From contig NZ_JAHLQC010000025.1 of assembly GCF_018918265.1 (NCBI RefSeq), positions 1 to 36,885 on the forward strand: 36,885 bases of DNA. Reading direction: 5' to 3'. The number at the start of each line of letters is the position of its first letter. The stretch's first letter is position 1. The notes below the pieces were generated by a model. That model did no database searches and was not told the origin of the DNA. It was given only the letters and a program-made list of their open reading frames with translations. The DNA comes from Falcatimonas sp. MSJ-15. Lineage in GTDB: Bacteria > Bacillota > Clostridia > Lachnospirales > Lachnospiraceae. This document shows, one piece after another, positions 7,555 to 16,776 of the stretch. The position numbers were made by a program, and so were the translations under genes.

Positions 7555-9957
7555 CTAACGCCACTTCATAACTTCTTCTCCACTATATACCCACATCTCG
7601 GTTGCTCCATTATATCCAAACGTATACATTGGTGTTGCGTTATTAATGAGCTTTATAGAAAGTCCTCCTTCGCCTTCTTTTGTCGCTGCTCCTCTGGATA
7701 CTACAAAGTAGTCATGCTCTCCTATCTCGCATGTCTTCCATGCTTCGCTTCCATCTACTATTATGTTCATTCCACCATTATTATAGTATTCTCCATAATA
7801 TTCATAGTGTATATTCATGTCCTTATATGGTATATTGTTGTCATGTGCATATCTTCCTAGCATCTCACCTGCATATATAACATGCTCACCCCATGCTGCA
7901 TGATAGCCTGGAACCATCTTTCCGGTATAACATTCTTCTCTTTGTTCTATATATTTTGTATCCCATATAGCAAAGTATTCTGTATATGCATAGTCATATC
8001 TATGTACGTCTATTGCATTTATGAGCATAACTGTTAGTATTACATAGAGGTATATTTTTTTATTTTCTATAACCAGCTCTACAAGTGTCACTACCGTAAG
8101 GTATGCAAATATTAATATGTATACATTCTGGTATCTCTCATTAGGCGTAATCTGTATTGCTGAATAGAGCAATGGAAATATAACCGCTGATAAAAGTATG
8201 AATAACATATTACTTATATCCGGTCTTTTCTTATATATATACATAACAACTCCAACTGCTGCTAACAGTACCATATAACCTACCGGCACCGATTTATAGA
8301 ATATATATATTATTGTTCCTGCAAGCTTTGCATAATGCTCTGCCATACTCTTAGCATTAAAATGATATGTAATCCCATTCATAATACTTTTAGAATTATA
8401 ACTTCCAACATCCATCTTATATAATGGTGACATATATACAAATGGTGTTAGTCTAATACTTATTATTGCAATTATGAACATCATAAATACCAATGCAATT
8501 ACTATAGTCGATATTATTTTTACTCTCTTTGCACATATACTTTCTTTCCTTGATATAACTTTCTTGTCACTAGTATTGATAACATTGTTATTAATATTCT
8601 TCTTATCATTATTCTGAATTACATTATTACCAACGTTCTTCTTATCATTATTCTGAACTGCTTTATTATTAATGCTTTTCTCAACACTTTTGGTAATATA
8701 TGAAGCTATCGTGAATATGCCCCATAGCATAAGCAGGTTAACTATAACTGCTTTATCTGAGAGTGCAAAAAAACTGCTGATTGACTCTAGTATTGTTAAT
8801 GAATATTGTACATACGAATATACTGTATCATGAAATGTTACTGATGGTATATTACCGCCTGCTAGGAAAAATCCTACATAGTAATTAGCCATATAACTCA
8901 TTATCACAGGTATCATTGTAACTGCTGCTGCTATTAATACTAGTGGTATCTTAATATTTTTTCTAATAACCTTTATCGTGAGAATTATTACCATAATGAG
9001 TAGTGCTAGATATAGCATTGGACCTGCAAGCATCTTATCTTGTGTCGCAAGCATTGCTGATACAACTGCCATAAGTGCATTTAATGAGCTTACTTTTCGT
9101 ATTGCATATATCATTAACATTACTGATAATAGTGCTAGTAATAGTGAGTTAAGATCATAGTTAACTGTCTTAATTGATAGTAATGTAACCTGAAGACTCA
9201 TTATCGCATAAAAAAGTATTATTATTATGGTTTCTTCTCTCATACCAGAGATTATGTGTGTAATTATATTATTTGAATATTGTTCTTTAGCATTATTTTT
9301 AGCATTATTTTTAGCATTATTTTTGGTATTATGCTGTATGTTATTCTGATTAATATTCTCTGTGCTTCTATTCTCAGATATACTAGTATTATGATTCTGA
9401 CCTGATGTATCTTTACGATGTCCAAAAGATTGTATATATGTCACGACTACTATTATATCTATAGTTATCATTCCCATAATCCAATGCAGTGCTTTGGTTA
9501 CCTGTTCCGGTGATACTCCATGTATTTTGAACCATTCAAGTGGTGCAAGCTTTACAAGTGTTCCAAGTATTACATAGTTAGTCCTTGAATCGCCTGAAAA
9601 CCAATGATTTCCTACTTTTGTAAATGAATCTGCATCTGTTATATAGAGTTGCTCATTGATTGCTTTTATCTCATCTACTGTGAGATAGAATGTAAGTTTT
9701 CTAAGTGCCATATATACAATAGGCATAATGACAAGTGTTCCTATAAATGAACTTATTATACTCCCTGTACAGATATATGATGAAAAATATATAAGTAACA
9801 GTGTTCCCACAAGACACATAACTTCTATAAGCCCAAGATTCTGTTCATAGAATATTCTCGTTTTTTCATATCCATATATACTAATACCTGCTATTACTGC
9901 AAGTATTACAATACTTATATGACACAAAGTTTTAATTTTTTTATTCTCCATTGTCAT
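7555..9957 (-). CDS. Large polytopic membrane protein, GT-C-like glycosyltransferase candidate
   Basis: 800 residues; ATG at 9957 follows GGGGG with 9-base spacing. There is a long series of hydrophobic segments (about 11-13) and a soluble C-terminal domain of about 120 residues. After the second membrane segments, a loop carries LTVDEIKAINEQ. An acidic pair in the first large extracellular loop is typical of GT-C enzymes that use polyprenyl-phosphate sugars. Two Asn/Lys-rich insertions interrupt it: about residues 200-230 (AKNNAKNNAKNN) and about 430-460 (13-residue repeats QNNDKKNVGNNVI and QNNDKKNINNNVI). Both are encoded by DNA tandem repeats. It is the last gene of the glycan cluster, 58 bases after the flippase gene. 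A donor or acceptor cannot be assigned; it could also be a polymerase-like (Wzy) protein. Confidence 0.75.
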   Translation of the reverse strand: MTMENKKIKTLCHISIVILAVIAGISIYGYEKTRIFYEQNLGLIEVMCLVGTLLLIYFSSYICTGSIISSFIGTLVIMPIVYMALRKLTFYLTVDEIKAINEQLYITDADSFTKVGNHWFSGDSRTNYVILGTLVKLAPLEWFKIHGVSPEQVTKALHWIMGMITIDIIVVVTYIQSFGHRKDTSGQNHNTSISENRSTENINQNNIQHNTKNNAKNNAKNNAKEQYSNNIITHIISGMREETIIIILFYAIMSLQVTLLSIKTVNYDLNSLLLALLSVMLMIYAIRKVSSLNALMAVVSAMLATQDKMLAGPMLYLALLIMVIILTIKVIRKNIKIPLVLIAAAVTMIPVIMSYMANYYVGFFLAGGNIPSVTFHDTVYSYVQYSLTILESISSFFALSDKAVIVNLLMLWGIFTIASYITKSVEKSINNKAVQNNDKKNVGNNVIQNNDKKNINNNVINTSDKKVISRKESICAKRVKIISTIVIALVFMMFIIAIISIRLTPFVYMSPLYKMDVGSYNSKSIMNGITYHFNAKSMAEHYAKLAGTIIYIFYKSVPVGYMVLLAAVGVVMYIYKKRPDISNMLFILLSAVIFPLLYSAIQITPNERYQNVYILIFAYLTVVTLVELVIENKKIYLYVILTVMLINAIDVHRYDYAYTEYFAIWDTKYIEQREECYTGKMVPGYHAAWGEHVIYAGEMLGRYAHDNNIPYKDMNIHYEYYGEYYNNGGMNIIVDGSEAWKTCEIGEHDYFVVSRGAATKEGEGGLSIKLINNATPMYTFGYNGATEMWVYSGEEVMKWR
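9289..9324 (-). repeat. 12-bp tandem repeat inside the 800-residue membrane protein gene
   Basis: Three exact copies of AGCATTATTTTT (plus-strand text), contiguous and in frame, encode K-N-N-A repeats. A related second array lies at about 8597-8674 with a 39-bp period. In-frame units mean copy-number change would alter linker length without breaking the protein. Confidence 0.9.
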
Positions 9958-10015
9958 AATCCAATTCCCCCATATTGTTCTATGTTATCATTTTGTTCAT
10001 CAACATAATTATATT

Positions 10016-11290
10016 TTATTTTGCTCTGTATTTCGCAAATATCTTCTCTGTCTGTATTATTACAAGCACTGTATATGGTATCAATGATACTGCTGTTGCT
10101 ATCGCTGCGCCATTTGCCCCCATTGGCGGTATGAGCATCCAGTTTAATATCAGATTAATTACAAGTGTAAGTACATAACATAGACTTCTAAAAGTTGCTT
10201 TGTTATGAAAATCAAGAAAGAGTGAATAGAAATTAGATATACTATATAGTATATAATATGGTGTTAATAGTCTTATTACATCACCGGCTTCTCTATATTC
10301 ACTTCCATATAGTATCTTTATTGCTAGTGGTCCTGCTATTATGAATCCAAGACTTACTGTTACTGCAACAATTATATTTATTCCACATAGTTTGTTGAAT
10401 TTCTTTCTTTTTTCCACTATTGTCTCGTATGTAAGCACAGAGAATGCTGTCATCGTTCCTGTGCATAGTGCATAATTAATATGAGTTGCTTTTTGGCAAA
10501 GTTTCTTGGCTACTGCATATACTGATACCTGTTCTCTGCTGCTTAACATTCCAAGCATTACTGTATCCATCTCTATAAGAACCATTCCGCCAAAGCTTAT
10601 GATTACAAGTGGAATAGCATATTTCATTATTTTCTTAGCTAAAGCTGTAATTCTTGCTGTATCAAGTTTGCTTTTTATGTCTTTATCTATAATAATATAT
10701 TGTCTATATATCATACAACCTGCTATTAGTTCGAATATTCCTGCTATTATGTATCCTGCTGCAACTGCTGTCGGATTGTGATATATGCATATACCTATGA
10801 AACTGAACAGAAAGTTCAGCCCAAACTCTATCGTTGTTATAATAAGCACATCTTTGTATCTCTCAAGCCCTATACTTGTCTCTTTGAAAAATTCTGTAAA
10901 TGATGATGTGAATACCATCGCTCCTGACATTAGTATGAGTTTATCAAGATTAGCATATTTATCAGGATAACCAAGTACTTTTGCAAATGGATATGATAAA
11001 GCCATTATAAGTACAGCAAAGAAAATGCTTATCAAGAGTCTTAATATAAGTCCGGCTCTTAGACATTCTGTTCTCTCTTTTTCATCATTTTGTTTTGATA
11101 CAAATACTTTTACAGATGCGTTAATTCCAAACCATGTAACATATCCAAGCATTGTCGCAACTGAATAAAAATATGTCCATTCGCTGTATCCGTCTATATT
11201 TAACATTCTTGCTACTACTATGTCGGTTGCAAGGTAGAATAGCATCGCTACTATTTTGGCAAGAAGTGTATATGATACATTTTTAATCAT
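10016..11290 (-). CDS. Polysaccharide flippase (Wzx-like, MOP superfamily)
   Basis: 424 residues from the ATG at 11290, which has GGTGG 8 bases upstream. The in-frame GTG at 11302 overlaps the ribosome binding site and is less likely. About 12-14 hydrophobic segments span the whole protein. The N terminus (NVSYTLLAKIVAMLFYLATDIVVARML...YSEWTYFYSV) has the pattern of PST/RfbX-type flippases. These move undecaprenyl-diphosphate-linked oligosaccharides across the membrane. Its presence beside an ABC glycan exporter is noteworthy, since one glycan normally uses one route. Either two glycans are made here, or this member flips a polyprenyl-linked sugar for the GT-C enzymes. Upstream is a 194-bp gap with a 31-bp tandem repeat. 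Confidence 0.85.
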   Translation of the reverse strand: MIKNVSYTLLAKIVAMLFYLATDIVVARMLNIDGYSEWTYFYSVATMLGYVTWFGINASVKVFVSKQNDEKERTECLRAGLILRLLISIFFAVLIMALSYPFAKVLGYPDKYANLDKLILMSGAMVFTSSFTEFFKETSIGLERYKDVLIITTIEFGLNFLFSFIGICIYHNPTAVAAGYIIAGIFELIAGCMIYRQYIIIDKDIKSKLDTARITALAKKIMKYAIPLVIISFGGMVLIEMDTVMLGMLSSREQVSVYAVAKKLCQKATHINYALCTGTMTAFSVLTYETIVEKRKKFNKLCGINIIVAVTVSLGFIIAGPLAIKILYGSEYREAGDVIRLLTPYYILYSISNFYSLFLDFHNKATFRSLCYVLTLVINLILNWMLIPPMGANGAAIATAVSLIPYTVLVIIQTEKIFAKYRAK

Positions 11291-11371
11291 CTTATATTCC
11301 ACCCCATTCTACTTTTCATATTCTTTTTAATGCTTTTTTGATGTCTTTATTATGCATACAATTGCATGTCC

Positions 11372-11433
11372 TAACTTATGTGCAGGCATTATCTTATCTA
11401 TATAACTTATGTGCAAGCATTATCCTATCTATA
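11372..11433. repeat. 31-bp tandem repeat, two copies
   Basis: TAACTTATGTGCARGCATTATCYTATCTATA occurs at 11372-11402 and 11403-11433 with two differences (shown in two parts: TAACTTATGTGCA then GCATTATC). A partial third TAACTTA follows near 11468. It fills the gap between the GT4 and flippase genes; I see no promoter or terminator of good quality there. Confidence 0.85.
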
Positions 11434-11496
11434 TCAGATCCACCTGCCTATTATGTAATGATTGCATAACTTATACTATGCTCATAGACGAACAGT

Positions 11497-12681
11497 CTAT
11501 TTTAGATTTTTCTTATATAGATTTTTTTTATAGAATTCATCTATCTTAGCTGCACTTATGTCTGTTGATAGATAATCTACTGCTCTTTGTCTTGCTGCTT
11601 TACCAAGTCTTTCTACAAGCTCATCATCATTAAGAAGACTTACTATCTTGTCTGCCATATCTTTTGAGTCTTTCATCTTGGCAAAAATTCCTGTATCTCT
11701 TAATATCTCTCTTGATATACTTCTGTCAAATGCTACTACTGACATTCCCATTGCCATATAGTTGTATATCTTACCATCGCCTTCTGCACTTGCTATCTTT
11801 GGTGCAATTGCTATTTTTGATAGTGACAGATATGATGGAACATCTTCAAATCTTACTTTTCCTATGAATTTAACATCTTTTTCTATTCCTAGTTCTTTTG
11901 CTTTTGCTCTATATTTATCAATGTTTGGAAATCCTATTACTATAAATTCTACATTCTCATACTGCTTTTTTACCATTCCAAATGCATCAAACATATAGTC
12001 AACTCCCTGATAACTCTCTAAAAGTCCCATAAACAGGACTTTTTTCTTACCATTATCAAGATCTAACATATGAACAAGTTCTTTATCTGGTTCTGTCGGT
12101 GCAAATGCTGTTGTGTCTACGGCATCCATTGCGTTAACGATTCTTTCTTTTTCAACTCCCATTGTAATTAACTGGTTATAGAGGTTCTCCGACTGTGTTA
12201 TTATAGGAAACCAACTGTTTATCTTCTTCTCAAGGGCTATAAAGAACTTATGGAAGATTCCATTTTCTTTTACGAATTTGTGCTGTATTATCTCTCCACT
12301 TAATGATCCTTGCAGGTCGAATACATACAGACGCTTTTTATTTTTGTCAAATGTCTTACAGAATTTGGCTATAAATGCTCCTTCATGCAGATGTGCATGT
12401 ACTATATCAGGATTATATCTTTTTATCTCTTTTCTTGCAGTGTGGTATATGAATGGAAGTAGCAGGATCTTCCATACGGATGGTCCTGCTGTCAGTTTTT
12501 TATACCACGGAAAATTATATGAACGTACTGTTTTTACACCTTCTATGTCTCTGCCAAGGCCATATGTCACAAGTTCAACTTCATGTCCTAGTCTCTGTAA
12601 TGCTGTTATCTCACCATATATTCTTGTATGACATCCTCTGTCTGCAAAGAATGGTGTTGGCGCTATCATCATTATTCTCAT
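11497..12681 (-). CDS. GT4-family glycosyltransferase
   Basis: 394 residues with the GT-B layout. The N-terminal Rossmann half begins RIMMIAPTPFFADRGCHTRIYGEITALQRLGHEV. The C-terminal nucleotide-sugar half begins near KKKVLFMGLLESYQGVDYMFDAF and includes FIGKVRFEDVPSYLSLSKIAIAP and the KIYNYMAMGMSVVAFD segment. GT4 enzymes normally have a second Glu where this protein has Asn (KIYNYMA instead of KIYEYMA). That is a departure from the EX7E motif and should be noted, though activity may persist. ATG at 12681 follows GGAG. It is cytoplasmic or membrane-associated and lies 31 bases after the GT2 gene in the same operon. The sugar specificity cannot be read from sequence. Confidence 0.88.
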   Translation of the reverse strand: MRIMMIAPTPFFADRGCHTRIYGEITALQRLGHEVELVTYGLGRDIEGVKTVRSYNFPWYKKLTAGPSVWKILLLPFIYHTARKEIKRYNPDIVHAHLHEGAFIAKFCKTFDKNKKRLYVFDLQGSLSGEIIQHKFVKENGIFHKFFIALEKKINSWFPIITQSENLYNQLITMGVEKERIVNAMDAVDTTAFAPTEPDKELVHMLDLDNGKKKVLFMGLLESYQGVDYMFDAFGMVKKQYENVEFIVIGFPNIDKYRAKAKELGIEKDVKFIGKVRFEDVPSYLSLSKIAIAPKIASAEGDGKIYNYMAMGMSVVAFDRSISREILRDTGIFAKMKDSKDMADKIVSLLNDDELVERLGKAARQRAVDYLSTDISAAKIDEFYKKNLYKKNLK

Positions 12682-12712
12682 AATCTTTGCTCCGTTCGTA
12701 TTGTTATATTAA

Positions 12713-13651
12713 TTAATCTTCTTTGTTCTCTACAACTTCTTTGATATTGTATGGTGTGTCTATCTTGCTTCCATAATATGTCTTAACGAGAATATCACTC
12801 ATAAGACCGAATACGAATAGGAATAATCCTGCAAGTAAGAATAGAACACTTACGATTGGCTGCATATAGTCTGACATATTATTACCCATTATAAATAATA
12901 CAAGTGACCATATAGCGAACACTATTCCTATGAAGATTGATACTATTCCTGTACTTCCAAGAAGGTGTAATGGTCTTACTGCAAATTTATTCCAGAACCA
13001 TACTGATATCATGTCTACAAAGCCTTTGAATGTTCTCTTCCAGTTATATTTAGTTACTCCTGCTGTTCTTGGTCGATGATTTACTACTATCTCACCTACT
13101 GTAAATCCTTTTATCTTAAGGAGTGCCGGTATGAATCTGTGCATTTCTCCATAAAGTGAAAGATTTTCAAAACATTCTCTTTTATATACTTTTAATGAAC
13201 ATCCACTGTCATGGATATTATCTTTTACTATTATTCCTCTAAGGAAATTGGCACCTCTTGATGTAAATTTTTTCATTACTGTGTCTTTTCTGTTTTTTCT
13301 CCAGCCTGACACTACATCGAGGTCATTCTCTGTCATATATTTTAGCATATTAGGTATGTCGGCAGGGTCATTTTGTCTGTCTCCATCCATTGTTACGATA
13401 TAATCATATTGTGCTGCTTTAATTCCTGCATCCATAGCTGCTGTCTGTCCAAAGTTTCTTCGAAATCTTATAAGTTTTAGTGGCTTTAAGTCTGCACACT
13501 GCTTAGCTGTATCGTCTGATGAACCGTCATCTACGAATATTATCTCATATGTATAGTTTTCTTTTACACATACTTCTTTTATCTCTCTGAACAATTCTTT
13601 TACATTGCCTGATTCATTGTATACAGGCACTACTACCGATATTCTGTACAT
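12713..13651 (-). CDS. GtrB/CsbB-type polyprenyl-phosphate glycosyltransferase (GT2)
   Basis: 312 residues. The GT2 fold is clear: VVVPVYNESGN at the N terminus, IIFVDDGSSDDT near residues 38-49, and the DxD-like TMDGDRQNDP near 90-99. A QTAAMDAG motif and a C-terminal amphipathic part follow, then two membrane helices (about 235-255 and 265-290). This is the architecture of DPM1/GtrB/CsbB enzymes that load a sugar onto undecaprenyl phosphate on the cytoplasmic face. It sits 41 bases downstream of a YfhO homologue. In Bacillus and Listeria, CsbB- and YfhO-type proteins work together to glycosylate lipoteichoic acid, which strongly suggests the same partnership here. ATG at 13651 follows GAGG. 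Confidence 0.92.
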   Translation of the reverse strand: MYRISVVVPVYNESGNVKELFREIKEVCVKENYTYEIIFVDDGSSDDTAKQCADLKPLKLIRFRRNFGQTAAMDAGIKAAQYDYIVTMDGDRQNDPADIPNMLKYMTENDLDVVSGWRKNRKDTVMKKFTSRGANFLRGIIVKDNIHDSGCSLKVYKRECFENLSLYGEMHRFIPALLKIKGFTVGEIVVNHRPRTAGVTKYNWKRTFKGFVDMISVWFWNKFAVRPLHLLGSTGIVSIFIGIVFAIWSLVLFIMGNNMSDYMQPIVSVLFLLAGLFLFVFGLMSDILVKTYYGSKIDTPYNIKEVVENKED

Positions 13652-13691
13652 AGTTTTCCTCTTTTCTTTTTATTACATTATCCTTATGAAC

Positions 13692-16562
13692 CTAAGGTAT
13701 GTATTTTACTTCTATCGTATGTCTTCCTGCTTTTACTCTGCATCCTAAGAATGCTTCGTTAACATTATACACATTTACTTCCGTACCATCAATATATATA
13801 TGCCATTTTGTACTATATGGTATTGTAAAACATAACATTTTATCTTGTGTAACTTCTATACTGCTTACTATATACTCATCATCAAAACTTTCTATATTGA
13901 CAGCTGAATCTCTTAATTTTTCAGTATCTTCCTTGTATTTACCATATCTTTCTTCTTTTGAGCAATATGTGTATTTTACTGTTCCGTCTATTCTATCATA
14001 TTCTCCATAACTTGGTATATTAACCCAAAAAGATTCTATATTATCTTCATTCAGCTCTATAGCATAATTGTTACTGCCTTTATGCTCTACAAGTTCTATT
14101 GATTTAAGTTCTCCTGCTGATACATAATGAAGATATCCTTGTTTCTCATCTTTTGATGTAAAATTCAGTTCTATCTTCAATGTTGTGTCAGGATCATTCT
14201 TATTAACAGTATAACCGCTATTGTTGATAAGTTGTTCTTCTGTCGCTGTTGTACTCTTATCACTAGTCTTAGTTTCTCCTGTAGCTGTTATATTCTCATC
14301 GTCACCGTTTATATTATCCGCTGTCTCTGTATGTCTAAGCCATTTTTTATCTCCGGATACTACTACATTCTCAAGTATAGCTTCTCTTCTCTCTTCAAGT
14401 GTCATAGCATCATATTCGTCTTTAGTTATATAACTGTCATAGCAAAATGCAAGTGGAAGTGCATACTCATTCTCATATATGTATATGTCTTCTATCTGTT
14501 TTATCAGCTTGTATCCATAATATGGTATTGTATCTGTCTTAGCAAGAACATATTTTACTCCTAAGTAAGTATTAGTCTCTGTTATTCCGTAGAATCCATA
14601 CATATATCCATAGCTAAGGAATTGTCCACCCTGACTTTTTACAAATTCTCTTACATTACTGTTAAAATCCGTTCCACCAATATATGACTTCACTCCATAA
14701 AAATCAAGTATAAGTGAATCGTTAAGATATGGACTGTTATATATTTTGTCTATCCTGTAAAATTCACTGTCATCAATCGATTTTATGTATTCTAAACACT
14801 CTTTTGTATAATCGTTATAATCCCTTCTAAGGCTTAACGTATCTGCCTCTATTGCACCATTAATATTTATTGCATTCATTGCTCCTGTAAGTACCTGGAT
14901 TATAACTATTCCCATTACTGTTGCACGTTTTATGTTGTAATGTATATTATTAGCTGTCATAAATATCATCAGCAATAGCAACAAGATTATTATACTTACA
15001 AGTTCAATATTGTTAATTATGTCTCTATTGGTTACAGCAACTATTATTATCAGTAATATATTAGTAAGTGTTACTATGCAAAGTTTATATCGCTCTAGTC
15101 TTTTTGTCTTGTTCCACCTGTCTATCTCTAAAGATGCCCAATACATCATCAATACTATAATCCAAAGAGATGATAACTTATATGACTCTGAACTCATTCC
15201 ATTAATAAAACATCGAAAAATAGGTGATGCTGTATATATAATTATCAATAACACAGATATTATTTTTAATACTGTCTGTGTTATTGTATCTTTTCTATAT
15301 GTTTTTGTATTTCTGTATTTTGTTATGTATATAAGTTTGTTGCTCTTTATATCTTTTTGTATCTCTTTTTTCATGATTACAGGTTTTATATGTATACTCA
15401 TTATTGCAAATATAAATGTAATCATTGTTCCAAAGTATGTTGGTGCATTGAGCTGATTTAACTCTCCCTTGTAACTTCCATCTACAATATTAATTGATAA
15501 TGAGAAATTACTTATATACGCAGTAACTAAGTCCTCTATTTTTGCTATAATACTATAATTAACCGAATTAACTGAATTCTTGCTTATTCCATCATTAAAC
15601 CTTGTACTAAATAATACTTCTCTAATATCACTATATTTTATAAGTACAGTTATGAGCAATACTATTAGATAGCATATAGTATATTTGAGTATATATCTCT
15701 TGGTATATCCTTTATTATTCTTTGCTTTTTCAAATTCTGTAAAATATCTGAATATCGTATATCCAATTATTATTCCTGTATAAAGCACCATATAATATGT
15801 ACTAAGTGTATTGAGCATAAGTAACATTGCAAGTGGCAGTATAAATCTGTTCTTATTATTATAATATAGTTCAAATCCCCATAGTATTAATGCAACTAAC
15901 ATTACTTCTATTGAATATGTATACCACATATTTCTCAACATCATAGGACCACAGAACGCATAACTTAATGCCATTATAATTGATGTATATTTGCTAATCT
16001 TTCTCTCACGCATATATGCATAAAAAAAGATACCTGCCAAAATAATCTTTGCAATCTGTATATATGGAAGTGCATATATAAAAGTTTCTTCATTAAACAG
16101 AAGTAATATTACATTATATGGAAATATCATATCATTCTTAGGCTCTCCGCCAAGTCCCATAGTAAACATAAAATTTGGAATCTTACCCTTTGTCTTTATA
16201 TAATGAATTATACTATATAAAAATGGATATGTCTGATTATATGAATCTGATGCAATATCCTTAAATATATATACATATCTCATCGTTAAATATTTCCAAA
16301 ATACTACTATGGATATTAACAGTAATGTACTTATAAGAAATATCATAGAATGATTTATTATAATTCTCATTATCTTATTGAATACATTTTTGCTTATATT
16401 ATATACTTTATCTCGCATAACATACGTTATTGACATTATACTAATCATTATAACTGTTGCTAATGCTATTATACATGCTTTAGAATCGAATCTGCTCCCT
16501 ACAGCTATTCCTGCTATTATACATATAAATAATATTAACATCCATCTTATCTTTTTCTGCAT
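13692..16562 (-). CDS. yfhO: YfhO-family membrane glycosyltransferase
   Basis: 956 residues, typical for YfhO (PF09586-type) proteins. About 12-14 membrane segments are followed by a C-terminal extracellular domain (from about residue 590). The first extracellular loop has KDIASDSYNQTYPF and later FTMGLGGEPKNDMIFPYN, as in the family. The C-terminal end has the recognisable PYSTKWHIYIDGTEV...AFLGCRVKAGRHTIEVKY signature. YfhO proteins are GT-C enzymes that move a sugar from a polyprenyl-phosphate carrier onto a wall polymer outside the cell. The neighbouring GtrB/CsbB-type gene (12713-13651) would make that carrier. A residue run around 735-760 is Thr/Ser/Asn/Asp-rich and looks like a flexible insertion. 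The start ATG at 16562 has only GGTGG about 12 bases upstream, so start choice is somewhat uncertain. Confidence 0.9.
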   Translation of the reverse strand: MQKKIRWMLILFICIIAGIAVGSRFDSKACIIALATVIMISIMSITYVMRDKVYNISKNVFNKIMRIIINHSMIFLISTLLLISIVVFWKYLTMRYVYIFKDIASDSYNQTYPFLYSIIHYIKTKGKIPNFMFTMGLGGEPKNDMIFPYNVILLLFNEETFIYALPYIQIAKIILAGIFFYAYMRERKISKYTSIIMALSYAFCGPMMLRNMWYTYSIEVMLVALILWGFELYYNNKNRFILPLAMLLMLNTLSTYYMVLYTGIIIGYTIFRYFTEFEKAKNNKGYTKRYILKYTICYLIVLLITVLIKYSDIREVLFSTRFNDGISKNSVNSVNYSIIAKIEDLVTAYISNFSLSINIVDGSYKGELNQLNAPTYFGTMITFIFAIMSIHIKPVIMKKEIQKDIKSNKLIYITKYRNTKTYRKDTITQTVLKIISVLLIIIYTASPIFRCFINGMSSESYKLSSLWIIVLMMYWASLEIDRWNKTKRLERYKLCIVTLTNILLIIIVAVTNRDIINNIELVSIIILLLLLMIFMTANNIHYNIKRATVMGIVIIQVLTGAMNAININGAIEADTLSLRRDYNDYTKECLEYIKSIDDSEFYRIDKIYNSPYLNDSLILDFYGVKSYIGGTDFNSNVREFVKSQGGQFLSYGYMYGFYGITETNTYLGVKYVLAKTDTIPYYGYKLIKQIEDIYIYENEYALPLAFCYDSYITKDEYDAMTLEERREAILENVVVSGDKKWLRHTETADNINGDDENITATGETKTSDKSTTATEEQLINNSGYTVNKNDPDTTLKIELNFTSKDEKQGYLHYVSAGELKSIELVEHKGSNNYAIELNEDNIESFWVNIPSYGEYDRIDGTVKYTYCSKEERYGKYKEDTEKLRDSAVNIESFDDEYIVSSIEVTQDKMLCFTIPYSTKWHIYIDGTEVNVYNVNEAFLGCRVKAGRHTIEVKYIP

Positions 16563-16726
16563 TAATCTTTGTCACCACCCCATATTTTGTCAGATACAGT
16601 CTTATATCTATATATTTGATATCTGTATCGCATCTATTATATACTATCTAAACGTAATATTTTGTATCTGTATATATGTATATCATCTTATATTTTTATA
16701 TACAGTTTCTTACATCTATATATACA

Positions 16727-16761
16727 TTTAGAGCCACATTTTAATCTAATGTGGCTCTAAA
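16727..16761. terminator. Perfect hairpin after the ABC permease gene
   Basis: TTTAGAGCCACATT (16727-16740) is perfectly complementary to AATGTGGCTCTAAA (16748-16761), a 14-bp stem with a 7-base loop. It lies 16 bases past the permease stop codon and ends the exporter transcript, or works in both directions. The rest of 16563-16726 is AT-rich; an imperfect GATACAG...CTGTATC hairpin (16593-16629) is the only other structure seen. Confidence 0.75.
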
Positions 16762-16776
16762 ATATTTTTCACAATT

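Noticed and set aside
15010..15456. A 148-codon plus-strand frame within the yfhO-like gene
   Set aside because: It is an antisense shadow of membrane-helix coding sequence, which readily gives hydrophobic open frames on the other strand.
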